Of a DNA stretch of 38,623 nt, positions 1 to 8,035 are shown piece by piece. A model generated the notes under the pieces. It did no database searches. It was not told the origin of the DNA and saw only the letters and a list, made by a program, of their open reading frames with translations. A program made the position numbers and the translations under genes. Position 1 is the first letter of the stretch. Each line of letters starts with the position of its first letter. Source of the stretch: an uncultured Atopostipes sp. (GTDB lineage: Bacteria > Bacillota > Bacilli > Lactobacillales > Carnobacteriaceae_A); the NCBI GenBank assembly GCA_947296835.1, contig CAMYQS010000001.1, positions 1 to 38,623 on the forward strand. Reading direction: 5' to 3'.

Positions 1-48
1 GTACCGGACTAGGCTTAGCAATAGCGAAAGGTATCATTGAGCTAGTAC
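1..48. other. Inverted 48-bp segment at the window edge
   Basis: The plus strand from base 5 reads TGLGLAIAKGIIEL in one frame. That is the G2 box of a histidine kinase. The rest of the kinase is on the minus strand and reaches RAETSRTQETAS at base 45. The segment begins (1-4) and ends (45-48) with GTAC, which is its own reverse complement. Flipping bases 5-44 joins the two parts in frame through GTAC. The segment is therefore inverted relative to the gene. Because it lies at the very end of the window, a chimeric read or assembly fold-back is as likely as a real micro-inversion. Confidence 0.85.
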
Positions 49-1090
49 TTGCTGTTTCCTGCGTTCGTGACGTTTCTGCCCGATAGAAACGTTCAAACAA
101 TTGCTCTAACGCCTCATCTGGAATACGTTCACCATTATTTTTAAATGTAATACGTACGCGTTCATCATCAACCGGCGTTAGTTCCATCGCGATAATGTCA
201 CCATCTTTACCATACTTAAAGGCATTAGATAGTAGATTACTGAACACACGTACGAGCTTTTCAGAATCGCCTTCCATGGTGTATTTTGAAACGGAAGACA
301 AAACTTCTAGTTTCATATCCATTTCATCAGCATCAATCTGGAAATCAATCGCTAGTTGTTCAAGCAACTGTACCATATCAAATCGAATGTGATTTAACGG
401 TGTATTGGTTTGTCGAACAGTCGTGTACTCAAATAGGTCATCTACTAACCACTTCATCTGACGCGATTTTTTATAAGCTGTATGAATATAGCCACGAGCT
501 TGTTCAATCGAATCATATCGACCTTCTTCTACTAAGCCTAAGTAACCGATAATCGAGGTTAACGGCGTTCGAATATCGTGACTCACATTGGTGATCAACT
601 CATCCTTTGTTTGTTCGATACGTCGTTCTTCTTCCATCGCTGCCACCGTTGAGTCCACCAACACATGGATACTATCCACAAAATCTTGTAAGTTGCTATC
701 TGAACTCGGTGGGATTCGATGTTCAAAGTGCCCTTGCGCAATATAATGCAACTCATCAATAATATGACGTAATTCATAGTTACGGTAACGACGTCTCAAG
801 CGCCAGATAATCGCAACCACTGCTGAAATAATCAAGAATATATAAACAAATGGGTTAACCTCTAAAAGAGATTGGTCTTTCATTTCAATAAAGAGATCAC
901 CAAAGACCCAAAAGTCTTGGAAAAATCTTGGAAATGCCTTAACCATTATTTGGAAAATCTGATAGGCCGAATAATACATTAATACGATAATACCCGCTGT
1001 TATAAAGCCTTCTCCAACTAAAATCCACTTCTCAGAACGTGAGAGACTGAAGTTCAGGCCAGGTTTTGTTTGTTTTCTAGTTTCCTTCAA
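1..1090 (-). CDS. Sensor histidine kinase, 3' end disrupted/incomplete
   Basis: This is the membrane sensor kinase partner of the response regulator immediately upstream. Translation shows two membrane segments (about residues 30-50 and 85-103), a HAMP-like linker, the phosphorylated-histidine motif NVSHDIRTPLTSI (His about 171), an N box (RVFSNLLSNAFKYG) and an F box (LFERFYRAETSR). The expected GTGLGLAIAK box is missing in this orientation; it lies inverted in bases 5-44. The most likely start is TTG at 1090, which overlaps the regulator stop and has GGGGAGTAGGG just upstream; the first in-frame ATG falls inside membrane helix 1. The H-box context resembles VanS-type kinases, but the signal sensed cannot be told from the sequence. 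Confidence 0.88.
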   Translation of the reverse strand, partial: MKETRKQTKPGLNFSLSRSEKWILVGEGFITAGIIVLMYYSAYQIFQIMVKAFPRFFQDFWVFGDLFIEMKDQSLLEVNPFVYIFLIISAVVAIIWRLRRRYRNYELRHIIDELHYIAQGHFEHRIPPSSDSNLQDFVDSIHVLVDSTVAAMEEERRIEQTKDELITNVSHDIRTPLTSIIGYLGLVEEGRYDSIEQARGYIHTAYKKSRQMKWLVDDLFEYTTVRQTNTPLNHIRFDMVQLLEQLAIDFQIDADEMDMKLEVLSSVSKYTMEGDSEKLVRVFSNLLSNAFKYGKDGDIIAMELTPVDDERVRITFKNNGERIPDEALEQLFERFYRAETSRTQETASTSSMIPFAIAKPSPV

Positions 1091-1766
1091 TTTTGTACCC
1101 TACTCCCCATACCGTCTGGATGACTTTTTCGCCACCCGTTGCTTTTTCAATCTTATCTCTTAAGTGGCTCACATGTACCATAACGGTTTTCGATGGAATA
1201 TCCGTCTCTTGTTTCCAAACGCGTTCAAAAATTTCATCGGCGCTGAATACGCGGTTTGGGTTGCTTGCGAGTAAATATAAAATCCCAAACTCAAGCACGG
1301 TTAATCGAATCGATTCGCCATCAACTGTCTCCACTTCGTGCTCATCTCGACGAATCATCAGTGGCCCGATTTCAATTTCATTTTCGTCGGTATTGGGCTG
1401 GTGATACGAACTTCTGCGCAGTAAAGATTTCACCCGTGCTACGACTTCCAATGGATTAAATGGCTTCACAACGTAATCATCCGCTCCCTTGGCTAACCCA
1501 CGAATCTTGTCGATATCCGACGTCTTCGCACTCAACATTAAAATCGGGACCTGAGAGTCTTCTCGAATCTTATTTACAACTTCCAGTCCATCCATTTTAG
1601 GCATCATCACATCTAAGATGACACAGTCCGGATCGGTTTCCTTAAATTTCTCATAGGCTTCTCGGCCGTCATAAGCTTTTATTACTTGAAAGCCTTCATT
1701 ATTAATATAAATCTCAAGCAAATCACAAATTTCACGATCATCATCTGCTATTAGAATTCGCATCAT
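1077..1766 (-). CDS. OmpR/PhoB-family response regulator
   Basis: A DNA-binding response regulator of about 230 residues. The receiver domain has the acidic pocket ADDD, phospho-acceptor Asp52 (VILDVMMPKMDG), the LSAK segment with Lys81, and the DDYVVKPF lysine near 101. The C-terminal winged helix ends in VIQTVWGVGYKIEG. The frame is open 17 codons further, to 1817, but the site AGAGAGGAAGAG lies directly before the ATG ATG pair at 1761-1766, so a start there (MMRILIADDD) fits better. The gene precedes and overlaps the histidine kinase by about 14 bases, so the two form one operon read leftward. Target genes are unknown; the adjacent divergent sortase is one candidate. Confidence 0.93.
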   Translation of the reverse strand: MMRILIADDDREICDLLEIYINNEGFQVIKAYDGREAYEKFKETDPDCVILDVMMPKMDGLEVVNKIREDSQVPILMLSAKTSDIDKIRGLAKGADDYVVKPFNPLEVVARVKSLLRRSSYHQPNTDENEIEIGPLMIRRDEHEVETVDGESIRLTVLEFGILYLLASNPNRVFSADEIFERVWKQETDIPSKTVMVHVSHLRDKIEKATGGEKVIQTVWGVGYKIEGN

Positions 1767-1901
1767 GCTCTTCCTCTCTGTCATACTTCTCTGTTTTATT
1801 TTACCATGTTTTGACAAAATTGCTGGATGATAACATTACTTTCCATTATTCACTCTTTTGCTTTAAAATAGAGTGGAGTCTAGAGAAGCTGGAGGTTTAC
1901 A

Positions 1902-2588
1902 ATGAAAAAGCAGAAAGTTTTACGTTATTTAAGTTTTGCCCTTATTTTCGCTGGGATTATTTTACTTCTTTTACCAACAATTAACCAGTGGCATATTGGG
2001 AATCGAACGGAGAAGAACCATGATGTTGCGCTTGAAATGTCAGCAGAGGTGATGAAAGAGAATATGAATACAGAAGCGGAGTTTGATTTTGATAGCATTG
2101 AGGAAATCACGACTACCGGAACTTGGCTGTCCCCTGAATTTATTGATCCGAGTTTAATTATCGGACGCCTATACATTCCAAGTATTGAAACCAACTTGAC
2201 GGTGTTCAATGGTTTATCCAACCAGATTCTACACGCTGGAGTTGGAACGATGCGCCCAGATTTAACGATGGGTGAAGGAAACTTTCCAATTGCGGGGCAT
2301 TATTCACGAAATAAAGACGTACTTTTTGGGAACCTTACCGCTGTTGAAATCGGGGACGAAATTTACTTAACGGATAACGAGACGGTTTATGAATACCGTG
2401 TATATGAAACGCGTAAAGTGTTACCTGCTGAAAGTGAATGGATTCGAGATGACGTCGCTGAAGAGCATGGAAAACCAATTATTTCCCTGATGAACTGTTA
2501 TTATGAAAATGGTGTGAACTCCGGTTACCGTTACTTTGTATTCGGAGAATTGGTCGATTCACACCCGATTGCCGATTCAGTCTTATAA
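1902..2588 (+). CDS. srtA: Class A-like sortase
   Basis: A membrane-anchored transpeptidase that would attach sorting-signal proteins to the cell wall. It is 228 residues long: one N-terminal membrane helix (about residues 8-28), a linker, then the sortase barrel. Catalytic residues are visible: His133 in PIAGHYSR, Cys199 in SLMNCYYENG and Arg210 in SGYRYFVFG. The usual TLxTC around the cysteine reads SLMNC here. GGAGG sits 6 bases before the ATG. The gene is divergent from the two-component system and converges on yidD at a shared terminator. A likely substrate class is represented by the LPAAG-ending protein at 6344. The assignment to class A rests on overall size, the N-terminal anchor and the absence of a C-terminal helix. 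Confidence 0.88.
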   Translation: MKKQKVLRYLSFALIFAGIILLLLPTINQWHIGNRTEKNHDVALEMSAEVMKENMNTEAEFDFDSIEEITTTGTWLSPEFIDPSLIIGRLYIPSIETNLTVFNGLSNQILHAGVGTMRPDLTMGEGNFPIAGHYSRNKDVLFGNLTAVEIGDEIYLTDNETVYEYRVYETRKVLPAESEWIRDDVAEEHGKPIISLMNCYYENGVNSGYRYFVFGELVDSHPIADSVL

Positions 2589-2603
2589 AACCTTTATGAA
2601 ATG

Positions 2604-2656
2604 AAAACACCTCACTTAGAAGAGTTTGCAAGCCTTCTAAATGAGGTGTTTTTTAG
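2604..2656. terminator. Bidirectional terminator between srtA and yidD
   Basis: An A-tract, ACACCTCA and TTAGAAG pair with CTTCTAA, TGAGGTGT and a T-tract. It can end transcripts from both sides and overlaps the last codons of yidD. Confidence 0.88.
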
Positions 2657-3402
2657 TTGTTTTTCATTTCATCCATTGTGTTTAATACAAGCCACAGATG
2701 GTAGCTTTTGTTCTTCAAGTCTTGATGTGTGACCCCACGTTGAACCATAAACTCGCGCCCTAACGTCGGAACGTTTGTATACCAAAGTCCTGTTTCTTCT
2801 AACACAATAAGTGGGAAATCTGTTCCCAGTTCCGTGTCTTCAAAAAATGGTTCCACTGTTTTTAACAATCGCTTATTTTTTTCTGTTGCTTCCATAGTAA
2901 AGTACCGATAATCCAATGATTCTAAATCGGGAAATATTTCAATGTCTTCTAAATATGATAACTCATCTTCTGTTAGTCGAGTTTTAATATCTGCGACACT
3001 TAGTTCTGTCACATCCGCTACTTGATTTAAACTATCGATTGAAGCAGGTAGCTTTTCAGCCACAATTAAGTCCTCTTCATACTGGCTAAGTAATTCCTTC
3101 ACTCGTTCTTGTGCTTCACGATTCGTCGGCATTAAAAACTCCGGAATATGATAATCATCGATGTTATCTGGATTCCTAAAAATCGTAAAATGATCAGGTA
3201 CTTCGTCGACACCACCTTCAACAAACGGGTTGCAACGAATAATTCGTGCTGTCCCCATAATGCCACCCTTCAGCGCACCATGTTTTTCAATCGCTTGTAT
3301 CGCATAAGTCGAACAAGTTGGATGAAAACGACAACTCGGTGGGGTGTGTGGTGATATATGTTTTTGGTAAAATCGGATGGGTCCGGTTAATATTTTTTTC
3401 AT
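2653..3402 (-). CDS. yidD: YidD-family protein with a long C-terminal extension
   Basis: The first ~85 residues match the YidD family (membrane protein insertion efficiency factor, a small helper of YidC/Sec insertion): GPIRFYQKHISPHTPPSC, RFHPTCSTYAIQAIEKHG and RIIRCNPFVEGG are hallmark segments with the conserved cysteines. YidD proteins usually stop at about 70-110 residues. This frame continues for ~165 more residues of acidic, soluble-looking sequence that I do not recognise. The start is placed at the ATG at 3402 because TTGAGGC precedes it; the frame is open to 3441 but without a ribosome site. It stands alone between two terminators. The extension could be a fused domain of unknown role. 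Confidence 0.88.
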   Translation of the reverse strand: MKKILTGPIRFYQKHISPHTPPSCRFHPTCSTYAIQAIEKHGALKGGIMGTARIIRCNPFVEGGVDEVPDHFTIFRNPDNIDDYHIPEFLMPTNREAQERVKELLSQYEEDLIVAEKLPASIDSLNQVADVTELSVADIKTRLTEDELSYLEDIEIFPDLESLDYRYFTMEATEKNKRLLKTVEPFFEDTELGTDFPLIVLEETGLWYTNVPTLGREFMVQRGVTHQDLKNKSYHLWLVLNTMDEMKNN

Positions 3403-3461
3403 ATCATAAGCCTCAATTACTGTGTATTTAGTCCCCTTCATTGTAGCTTATTTTTAACCAC

Positions 3462-3499
3462 AAAAAAAGAGGCGAGCCTTTTTGGGGCCCGCCTCCTCT
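3462..3499 (-). terminator. Terminator after the DUF2922 gene
   Basis: A GC-rich stem (GAGGCGGGCC pairing with GGCTCGCCTC) followed on the minus strand by seven T residues. Confidence 0.85.
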
Positions 3500-3511
3500 G
3501 TTCATGTCAGC

Positions 3512-3748
3512 TTACGCGTCTTCCGTTTCAAAAACGTTATCTACTGTTCTTGTAACGTAGCGTGCACCTTTTACTTGGTTGTATAATTGAACACCCTCAT
3601 GTTCAAAAATACCCTGTGCTGCGATAGCTTCCATCGCCGCCTCTACTGTTGCTTGATCTAAATCCATTGCTGGTTGATTCACACTTAACGTACGCGACTT
3701 GCCCTCTTCTGTCGCAAATTGTAATTCTAGTTTAATTGTTGTATCCAT
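3512..3748 (-). CDS. DUF2922-family small protein
   Basis: A 78-residue acidic cytosolic protein. Its layout (short beta strands with KLELQFATEEGK, then a VNQP turn, a helix rich in Ala, and a closing GARYVTRTV strand) fits the DUF2922 family common in Firmicutes. Function of the family is unknown. AAAGGAG precedes the start. It follows the DUF1659-like gene by 57 bases on the same strand and ends at a strong terminator, so the two are probably co-transcribed, a pairing I recall as frequent in Bacilli. Confidence 0.75.
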   Translation of the reverse strand: MDTTIKLELQFATEEGKSRTLSVNQPAMDLDQATVEAAMEAIAAQGIFEHEGVQLYNQVKGARYVTRTVDNVFETEDA

Positions 3749-3805
3749 AATTCCTTCACTCCTTTATTTTATTGGTTGTGGGTGATGTTATTTTATTTAT
3801 TGATG

Positions 3806-4009
3806 TTAAATTGTGTAACGATATGATTCACTGACAATCGCATGTGCCGCTGGTAATTCGTGTAGTGAATTGATTGAGTTGATAAATGCGCCTAACTCTT
3901 CATCTGATACATCTCCGATTAGGTTGTTGAAACCTTGGCGAACTAACTTTTCATTCGCCTCATCTTCAAAAAACACGTCTACTTTACTCTTTTCCCATAA
4001 CTTTAACAT
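3806..4009 (-). CDS. DUF1659-like small protein
   Basis: A 67-residue protein beginning MLKLWEKSKVDVFF. Segments such as VRQGFNNLIGDVSDEELGAF and the closing SESYRYTI resemble DUF1659 proteins, whose function is unknown. The frame is open 12 codons further upstream to 4045, but AAGGGGG lies 7 bases before the ATG at 4009, which decides the start. It is the first gene of a two-gene unit with the DUF2922 protein. Confidence 0.65.
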   Translation of the reverse strand: MLKLWEKSKVDVFFEDEANEKLVRQGFNNLIGDVSDEELGAFINSINSLHELPAAHAIVSESYRYTI

Positions 4010-4100
4010 TTGTTTTCCCCCTTGATTCTTTTTTGCAAGTGTCATGACCGCTTACACAAACAATAACGAATCAACTTCAAAAAGTGTTACCCTATTACAA

Positions 4101-4134
4101 CAAAAAACACGAACCTCTGGAATGAGATCCGTGT
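4101..4134 (-). terminator. Hairpin with T-tract downstream of pbuX
   Basis: On the minus strand ACACG and TCT pair with AGA and CGTGT, followed by TTTTTTG. It is the only structure below pbuX with a T-run, so it is the likely operon terminator. Confidence 0.6.
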
Positions 4135-4140
4135 CGAAAT

Positions 4141-4220
4141 TGTGTATTGAGTCCACGAATATAGAAAAGGTGGACTGAAATGTGTATTGAGTCCACGAAT
4201 TCATAAAAAATGGACTGAAA
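4141..4220. repeat. Two tandem 40-bp repeats, each a small hairpin
   Basis: Copies at 4141-4180 and 4181-4220 share the first 20 bases (TGTGTATTGAGTCCACGAAT) and the last ten. In the first copy AGTCCAC pairs with GTGGACT. The array lies between pbuX and its apparent terminator. A similar ATTGAGTCC string recurs at about 27217. Confidence 0.8.
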
Positions 4221-4224
4221 TATT

Positions 4225-4261
4225 ACCACTGACTTCGTCTTCCAGTTTCGAAGTCGCTGGT
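4225..4261. other. Strong hairpin immediately downstream of pbuX
   Basis: ACCA and GACTTCG pair with CGAAGTC and TGGT around an 11-base loop. There is no T-run, so it may stabilise the 3' end of the mRNA rather than terminate. Confidence 0.65.
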
Positions 4262-4275
4262 TTAGCTAACCTTAT

Positions 4276-5562
4276 TTAGGCTTCTTTTTCTAAGCCGTTA
4301 AAGAATAAGTTGAGTAAAACAACAACGATTGTTCCAGCAACAATACCACTACTTACAATCCAAGATAACCAAGTTGGTAAACCCGCAAAAGCTTCCGGTA
4401 CGACTGTAACACCAACACCGATTACGACTGCTGCCCCAATAATCAATTGGTTATTACCTGTTAAATCCAGTTTACCAAGAACGCTAATTCCATAAGCCAA
4501 GACGTTACCAAATAGGAAAATCATTGCTCCACCTAATACTGGTCCCGGTACCGCAGTAGCTAAGGCTCCAATTTTAGGAATAAAACCAGCGATAGCCATT
4601 AATACAATCAGGTTTAAAATTACTTCTCGTTTTTTTACTCCTGAAATAGCAATCAAGCCTAAGTTTTGTGAGAATGCCGTTTGTGGGTTTGTATTAAAAA
4701 TACCACTCAGCATATAAGCAATGGCTGCTCCAAAATAGCCTCGACGTAAATCCGATTCATCCAGTTTAATATCCATCATACTACCTAAAGCTAAGTAATT
4801 TCCTGTCGCTTCTATAATTGTCACTATTCCAACAATGACTAAACTGATGATGCTTCCCATTTCAAACTCTAAGCCCGTGATCGCAAATGGTACAGGTAAT
4901 TGTGCCCACGATGCACCGGTCACAGAGGTGAAATCTAGCATTCCAAATAGACCAGCTACAACTAAGCCACCTAGCATACCAATTAATATGGATATTGACT
5001 GAATGAAACCTTGAGTATAGCGATATAATAATAGAATAATTCCAAATGTTACTACACCGATAATTAAATTATTTAAGTCCCCATAATCAGAGCTACCTTG
5101 GCCACCAGCAATATAGTTAATCGCAACTGGGATTAAGGTTAATCCAATTAGCGTCACAACTGTCCCCGTAACTAACGATGGGAATAAACGATTCAACTTA
5201 GCAAAGATGGGCGCCAATAATAACAGCACAACTCCTGCCGCAAATACTGATCCATAAGCAACAGCCGGACTATGATCCGTACCTGCTTTAATGATAGGCC
5301 CCACCGCCGTAAAAGAACTCGCCATAACGACCGGCAAACCAATTCCAATATACTTTCCTTTGTAGACCTGTAAAAGCGTTGCAACCGCACAAATGGCGAT
5401 ATCAGCCGCTACAATATAAGCCGTTTGTTCTGCAGTATAGCCTAAAGCACCAGCAATAATAATCGGCACCACTACAGCTCCTGCATACATTGCTAGTAAA
5501 TGCTGAAAACTCAAAGCTATATTTTGACCTTTACGCATTTCTTTCAGGCTAATATCTTTCAC
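4276..5562 (-). CDS. pbuX: Xanthine permease (NCS2 family)
   Basis: A 428-residue integral membrane protein with about 12-14 hydrophobic segments. It is a proton-coupled xanthine uptake transporter of the nucleobase:cation symporter-2 family. Supporting segments are SFQHLLAMYAGAVVVPII at the N-terminus, FTSVTGASWAQ in the middle and NPQTAFSQNLGLIAISGVK, the NCS2 signature region. The start is GTG at 5562, preceded by GAGGAGG lying inside the end of xpt. It is the second gene of the xpt-pbuX operon (3-base gap) and brings in the substrate for Xpt. Close relatives can carry uracil, but the partner gene favours xanthine. Confidence 0.93.
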   Translation of the reverse strand: MKDISLKEMRKGQNIALSFQHLLAMYAGAVVVPIIIAGALGYTAEQTAYIVAADIAICAVATLLQVYKGKYIGIGLPVVMASSFTAVGPIIKAGTDHSPAVAYGSVFAAGVVLLLLAPIFAKLNRLFPSLVTGTVVTLIGLTLIPVAINYIAGGQGSSDYGDLNNLIIGVVTFGIILLLYRYTQGFIQSISILIGMLGGLVVAGLFGMLDFTSVTGASWAQLPVPFAITGLEFEMGSIISLVIVGIVTIIEATGNYLALGSMMDIKLDESDLRRGYFGAAIAYMLSGIFNTNPQTAFSQNLGLIAISGVKKREVILNLIVLMAIAGFIPKIGALATAVPGPVLGGAMIFLFGNVLAYGISVLGKLDLTGNNQLIIGAAVVIGVGVTVVPEAFAGLPTWLSWIVSSGIVAGTIVVVLLNLFFNGLEKEA

Positions 5563-5565
5563 GTA

Positions 5566-6147
5566 TTATTCCTCCTCAACAAACGAAATCTCGTTATTTG
5601 CTAAAGAAGCAATACGAGCAATCGAAAAGACATCGACACCTTTATCTTCTAATTTTTGACGACCTGGTTGAAATGATTTTTCAACACAAATCCCAATTCC
5701 TACTGTTTCTCCACCGGCTTGCTCAACTAAATCCATTAAGCCTAGTGCAGCCTCACCATTTGCTAAGAAGTCATCTATGATTAATACTTTATCATCGGGA
5801 GACAGATATTTAGTCGATACGAGTACGCGACTTGTTGTATTCTTCGTAAAACTGTGTACATCAGTTGAGTATTGGTCATCATTTTTCATCGTTGAAGGCT
5901 CTGCTTTTTTAGCAAACAACATCGGTACATCAAACTCAGAAGCCACTAATATAGCTGGCGCGATCCCTGATGCTTCGATTGTCATAATTTTTGTGATCTC
6001 TTTTTCTTTGAAATACTCGACAAACTCTTTGCTAATTTCCTTCAAAACGACGGGGTCTAATTGATGGTTTAAAAACGAATCCACCTTAACCACATTTTCG
6101 TTGACGACTACACTATCTGTTAACATTTTTTGTTTCAAATAACTCAT
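5566..6147 (-). CDS. xpt: Xanthine phosphoribosyltransferase
   Basis: A 193-residue cytosolic enzyme that converts xanthine and PRPP to XMP for purine salvage. The PRPP-binding motif VLIIDDFLANGEAALGL is visible at about residues 123-140. The N-terminal SYLKQKMLTDSVVVNENVVKV, the EASGIAPAI segment and the C-terminal EKSFQPGR loop are typical of Xpt. Length matches the family. AAGGAGG lies upstream of the ATG. It is the promoter-proximal gene of xpt-pbuX. No guanine riboswitch fold is seen in the short leader; control appears to act through the PurBox upstream. Confidence 0.95.
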   Translation of the reverse strand: MSYLKQKMLTDSVVVNENVVKVDSFLNHQLDPVVLKEISKEFVEYFKEKEITKIMTIEASGIAPAILVASEFDVPMLFAKKAEPSTMKNDDQYSTDVHSFTKNTTSRVLVSTKYLSPDDKVLIIDDFLANGEAALGLMDLVEQAGGETVGIGICVEKSFQPGRQKLEDKGVDVFSIARIASLANNEISFVEEE

Positions 6148-6202
6148 GAAATAAATACCTCCTTAAAGTATTCTTGCTATTATAGATATAGATTGGACAA
6201 AA

Positions 6203-6284
6203 CGCAATTATTATACGGCAACTTAACAAATATTTTTATTTGTGTATCGTTTCGGCGATTATTGTTCGCTTATTCCGAACATTA
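6203..6284 (-). promoter_or_regulatory. PurBox-controlled promoter of xpt-pbuX
   Basis: A PurBox (TATTCCGAACATT, 6271-6283, plus strand) faces a second, one-mismatch copy on the minus strand (ATAAGCGAACAAT, 6273-6261). A TATAAT at 6215-6210 on the minus strand has no good -35. The PurBox centre would lie about 74 bases upstream of the inferred start near 6203, close to the -76 spacing known for PurR-activated promoters of Lactococcus. A second candidate promoter, TTGCGT-N17-TATAAT (6207-6179), lies nearer the gene. Confidence 0.75.
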
Positions 6285-6292
6285 CTAGATAA

Positions 6293-6331
6293 AAAGACAC
6301 CCTCTCTCAAAAGGCGAGATTGGGTGTCTTT
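6293..6331 (-). terminator. Terminator after the surface protein gene
   Basis: AAAGACACCC and TCTC pair with GAGA and GGGTGTCTTT. It is nearly symmetric and sits just past the stop of the leftward gene. Confidence 0.85.
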
Positions 6332-6343
6332 AAATATTCTAAC

Positions 6344-7978
6344 TTAGTTTCTTGTCTTGCGTCTATCATATAGTACTAATAGTCCACCTAAAACAAGTAA
6401 CGCAAATCCTAATAGGATATTTGTCACTGATTCACCAGCTGCAGGTAAATCACCTGATTTATCTTCTGCTGGAGTTTCTGGATCTACTGGTCCTCTAGGT
6501 ATTATTGGAACGACTGGTTCAGTATACGTATTTTCAAATACTGCTGTGCCATCTACATATTGAGCCATTGCAGTAAGTTGACCTTCTCCATCATCTGTTA
6601 CAGTAACTACCACACTAAATTCAGATTCATCGTAAGTGATTGTTTCTTCTGTTCCTGTAACCTCACGAATGCTGTAGACATACTCTCCAGCTTCTTCATA
6701 TTGAATTTCATTAAAGTATATTTGTCCATTTGCATTATTCGTAACTGTCTGAATAACATTGCCGTCACTATCTGCAAGTTCAAATTTAAACTCATTATTT
6801 TCGAGATCTCGGCCATTCAGTATTTTTTCAGCCTCGAAAACAACACTATCCGGTGCTGTTTCATAGATATTTGTAAATATAGGCTCATTAGTCACATAAA
6901 CTGTTTCAGCAACTAAGTTACCTTCTAAATTATCTTCTACTGATACTTTAATCTCAAATACATTTGAATCATATGTGATGCCGCCTTGCGTTCCTTCTAC
7001 TTCTCGTACTGTATATGTGTGTTCGCCGACTACATCGTACGTCATTTCATCAAAGATCACTTGTCCATTTGCATTATTTTCTTTTGTTTGAAGAACCGTG
7101 CCATCAGCATCAACTAATTCAAACTCAAACTGGCCTGCACGTAGTTCCTGTCCTTCTAATAATTTGCTTGCTTCAAATACTACGCTATCCGGTGCTGGAA
7201 CGTACACGTTATTAAATTCTACAGGCCCATCAACGTAATCAACTTTAACTGTCAACGTACCCTCTCTATCATCCATAACAGATACAACAACATTAAATTC
7301 AGTTTCATCATAAGTGATTCCACCTTGTGTTCCTTCTACTTCACGGATTGTGTAGTGATATTCTCCAGCTGATTCGAATGTCATTTCATCAAAAATGATT
7401 TGTCCATCCGCATTATTTTCTTTTGTTTGAAGAACTACTCCATTATTATCAACCAATTCAAAGGTAAATTGTTCATCTTGTAACTCTAGTCCTCCAAGTA
7501 CCTTATTTGCTTCGATTGCAGTATTTTCTGGTGTTGGGTGATAAATATTCGTAAACTTAAGCTCTTCATTATCATACGTTTCTGTCGCTGTTAACTGTCC
7601 TTCACCATCATCCGTTACTACTACAGTCACTTCAAATTCTGAGATAGAATAAGTTATCCCACCTTGTATACCTGCAACTTCACGAATTGTGTACGTATGA
7701 ATTCCAACTGCTTCATAGGTAATCTCTTCAAAAATAATTTGTCCCTTATTGTTATTCTTAGCTGTTTGAATAACAGTTCCGCTATCGTCAACAAGTTCAA
7801 ATGAGAATTCTCTGTTTCCTAACACTTGTCCTTCGAGAATCTTTTCTGCTTTAAAAACGACACTATCTGGAGCAGCTTCATACGTGTTTGTAAATGAGAC
7901 TGGCCCGCCTATTAAATTCACAGTCGCTTCTAGTTCTCCTTCACCATTATCAGTTACTACGTAAGCGCCCAATAGCAA
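6344..7978 (-). pseudogene. FctA-repeat pilin-like surface protein, 5'-truncated
   Basis: The visible 544 residues contain four complete ~112-residue repeats plus the tail of a fifth. Each resembles the streptococcal pilin FctA/Spy0128 domain: a lysine in AEKILEG or ASKLLEG, a glutamate in YTIREV and an asparagine in FTNIY/FENTY, the residues that form the intramolecular isopeptide bond. The C-terminus has a proline spacer, the sorting signal LPAAG (instead of LPxTG), a hydrophobic stretch and DRRKTRN. There is no signal peptide: the frame opens inside a domain at GAYVVTDNGEGEL and an in-frame TGA lies a few codons upstream, so the export signal and 5' domains are gone. Only a TTG at 7978 could start it, with no ribosome site. 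Probably a remnant. Confidence 0.85.
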
Positions 7979-7981
7979 AGT

Positions 7982-8023
7982 ATCTATGATTCATTACTTA
8001 CCTTCGGTAAGATAATCATAGAT
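7982..8023. other. Hairpin at the junction between two truncated genes
   Basis: Arms ATCTATGATT (7982-7991) and AATCATAGAT (8014-8023) are perfect complements. Inside them CTTACC pairs with GGTAAG around TTC. The structure occupies the exact gap where both flanking genes lose homology to their families. Confidence 0.85.
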
Positions 8024-8035
8024 TGGGGGGAACTT

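Noticed and set aside
6148..6260. Guanine/xanthine riboswitch before xpt
   Set aside because: No three-way junction core or loop motifs could be found, and the likely transcription start leaves too short a leader.
6560..6916. Plus-strand open frame of 118 residues over the pilin-like repeats
   Set aside because: Antisense of the repeated domains, cysteine-rich by chance, with no ribosome site.
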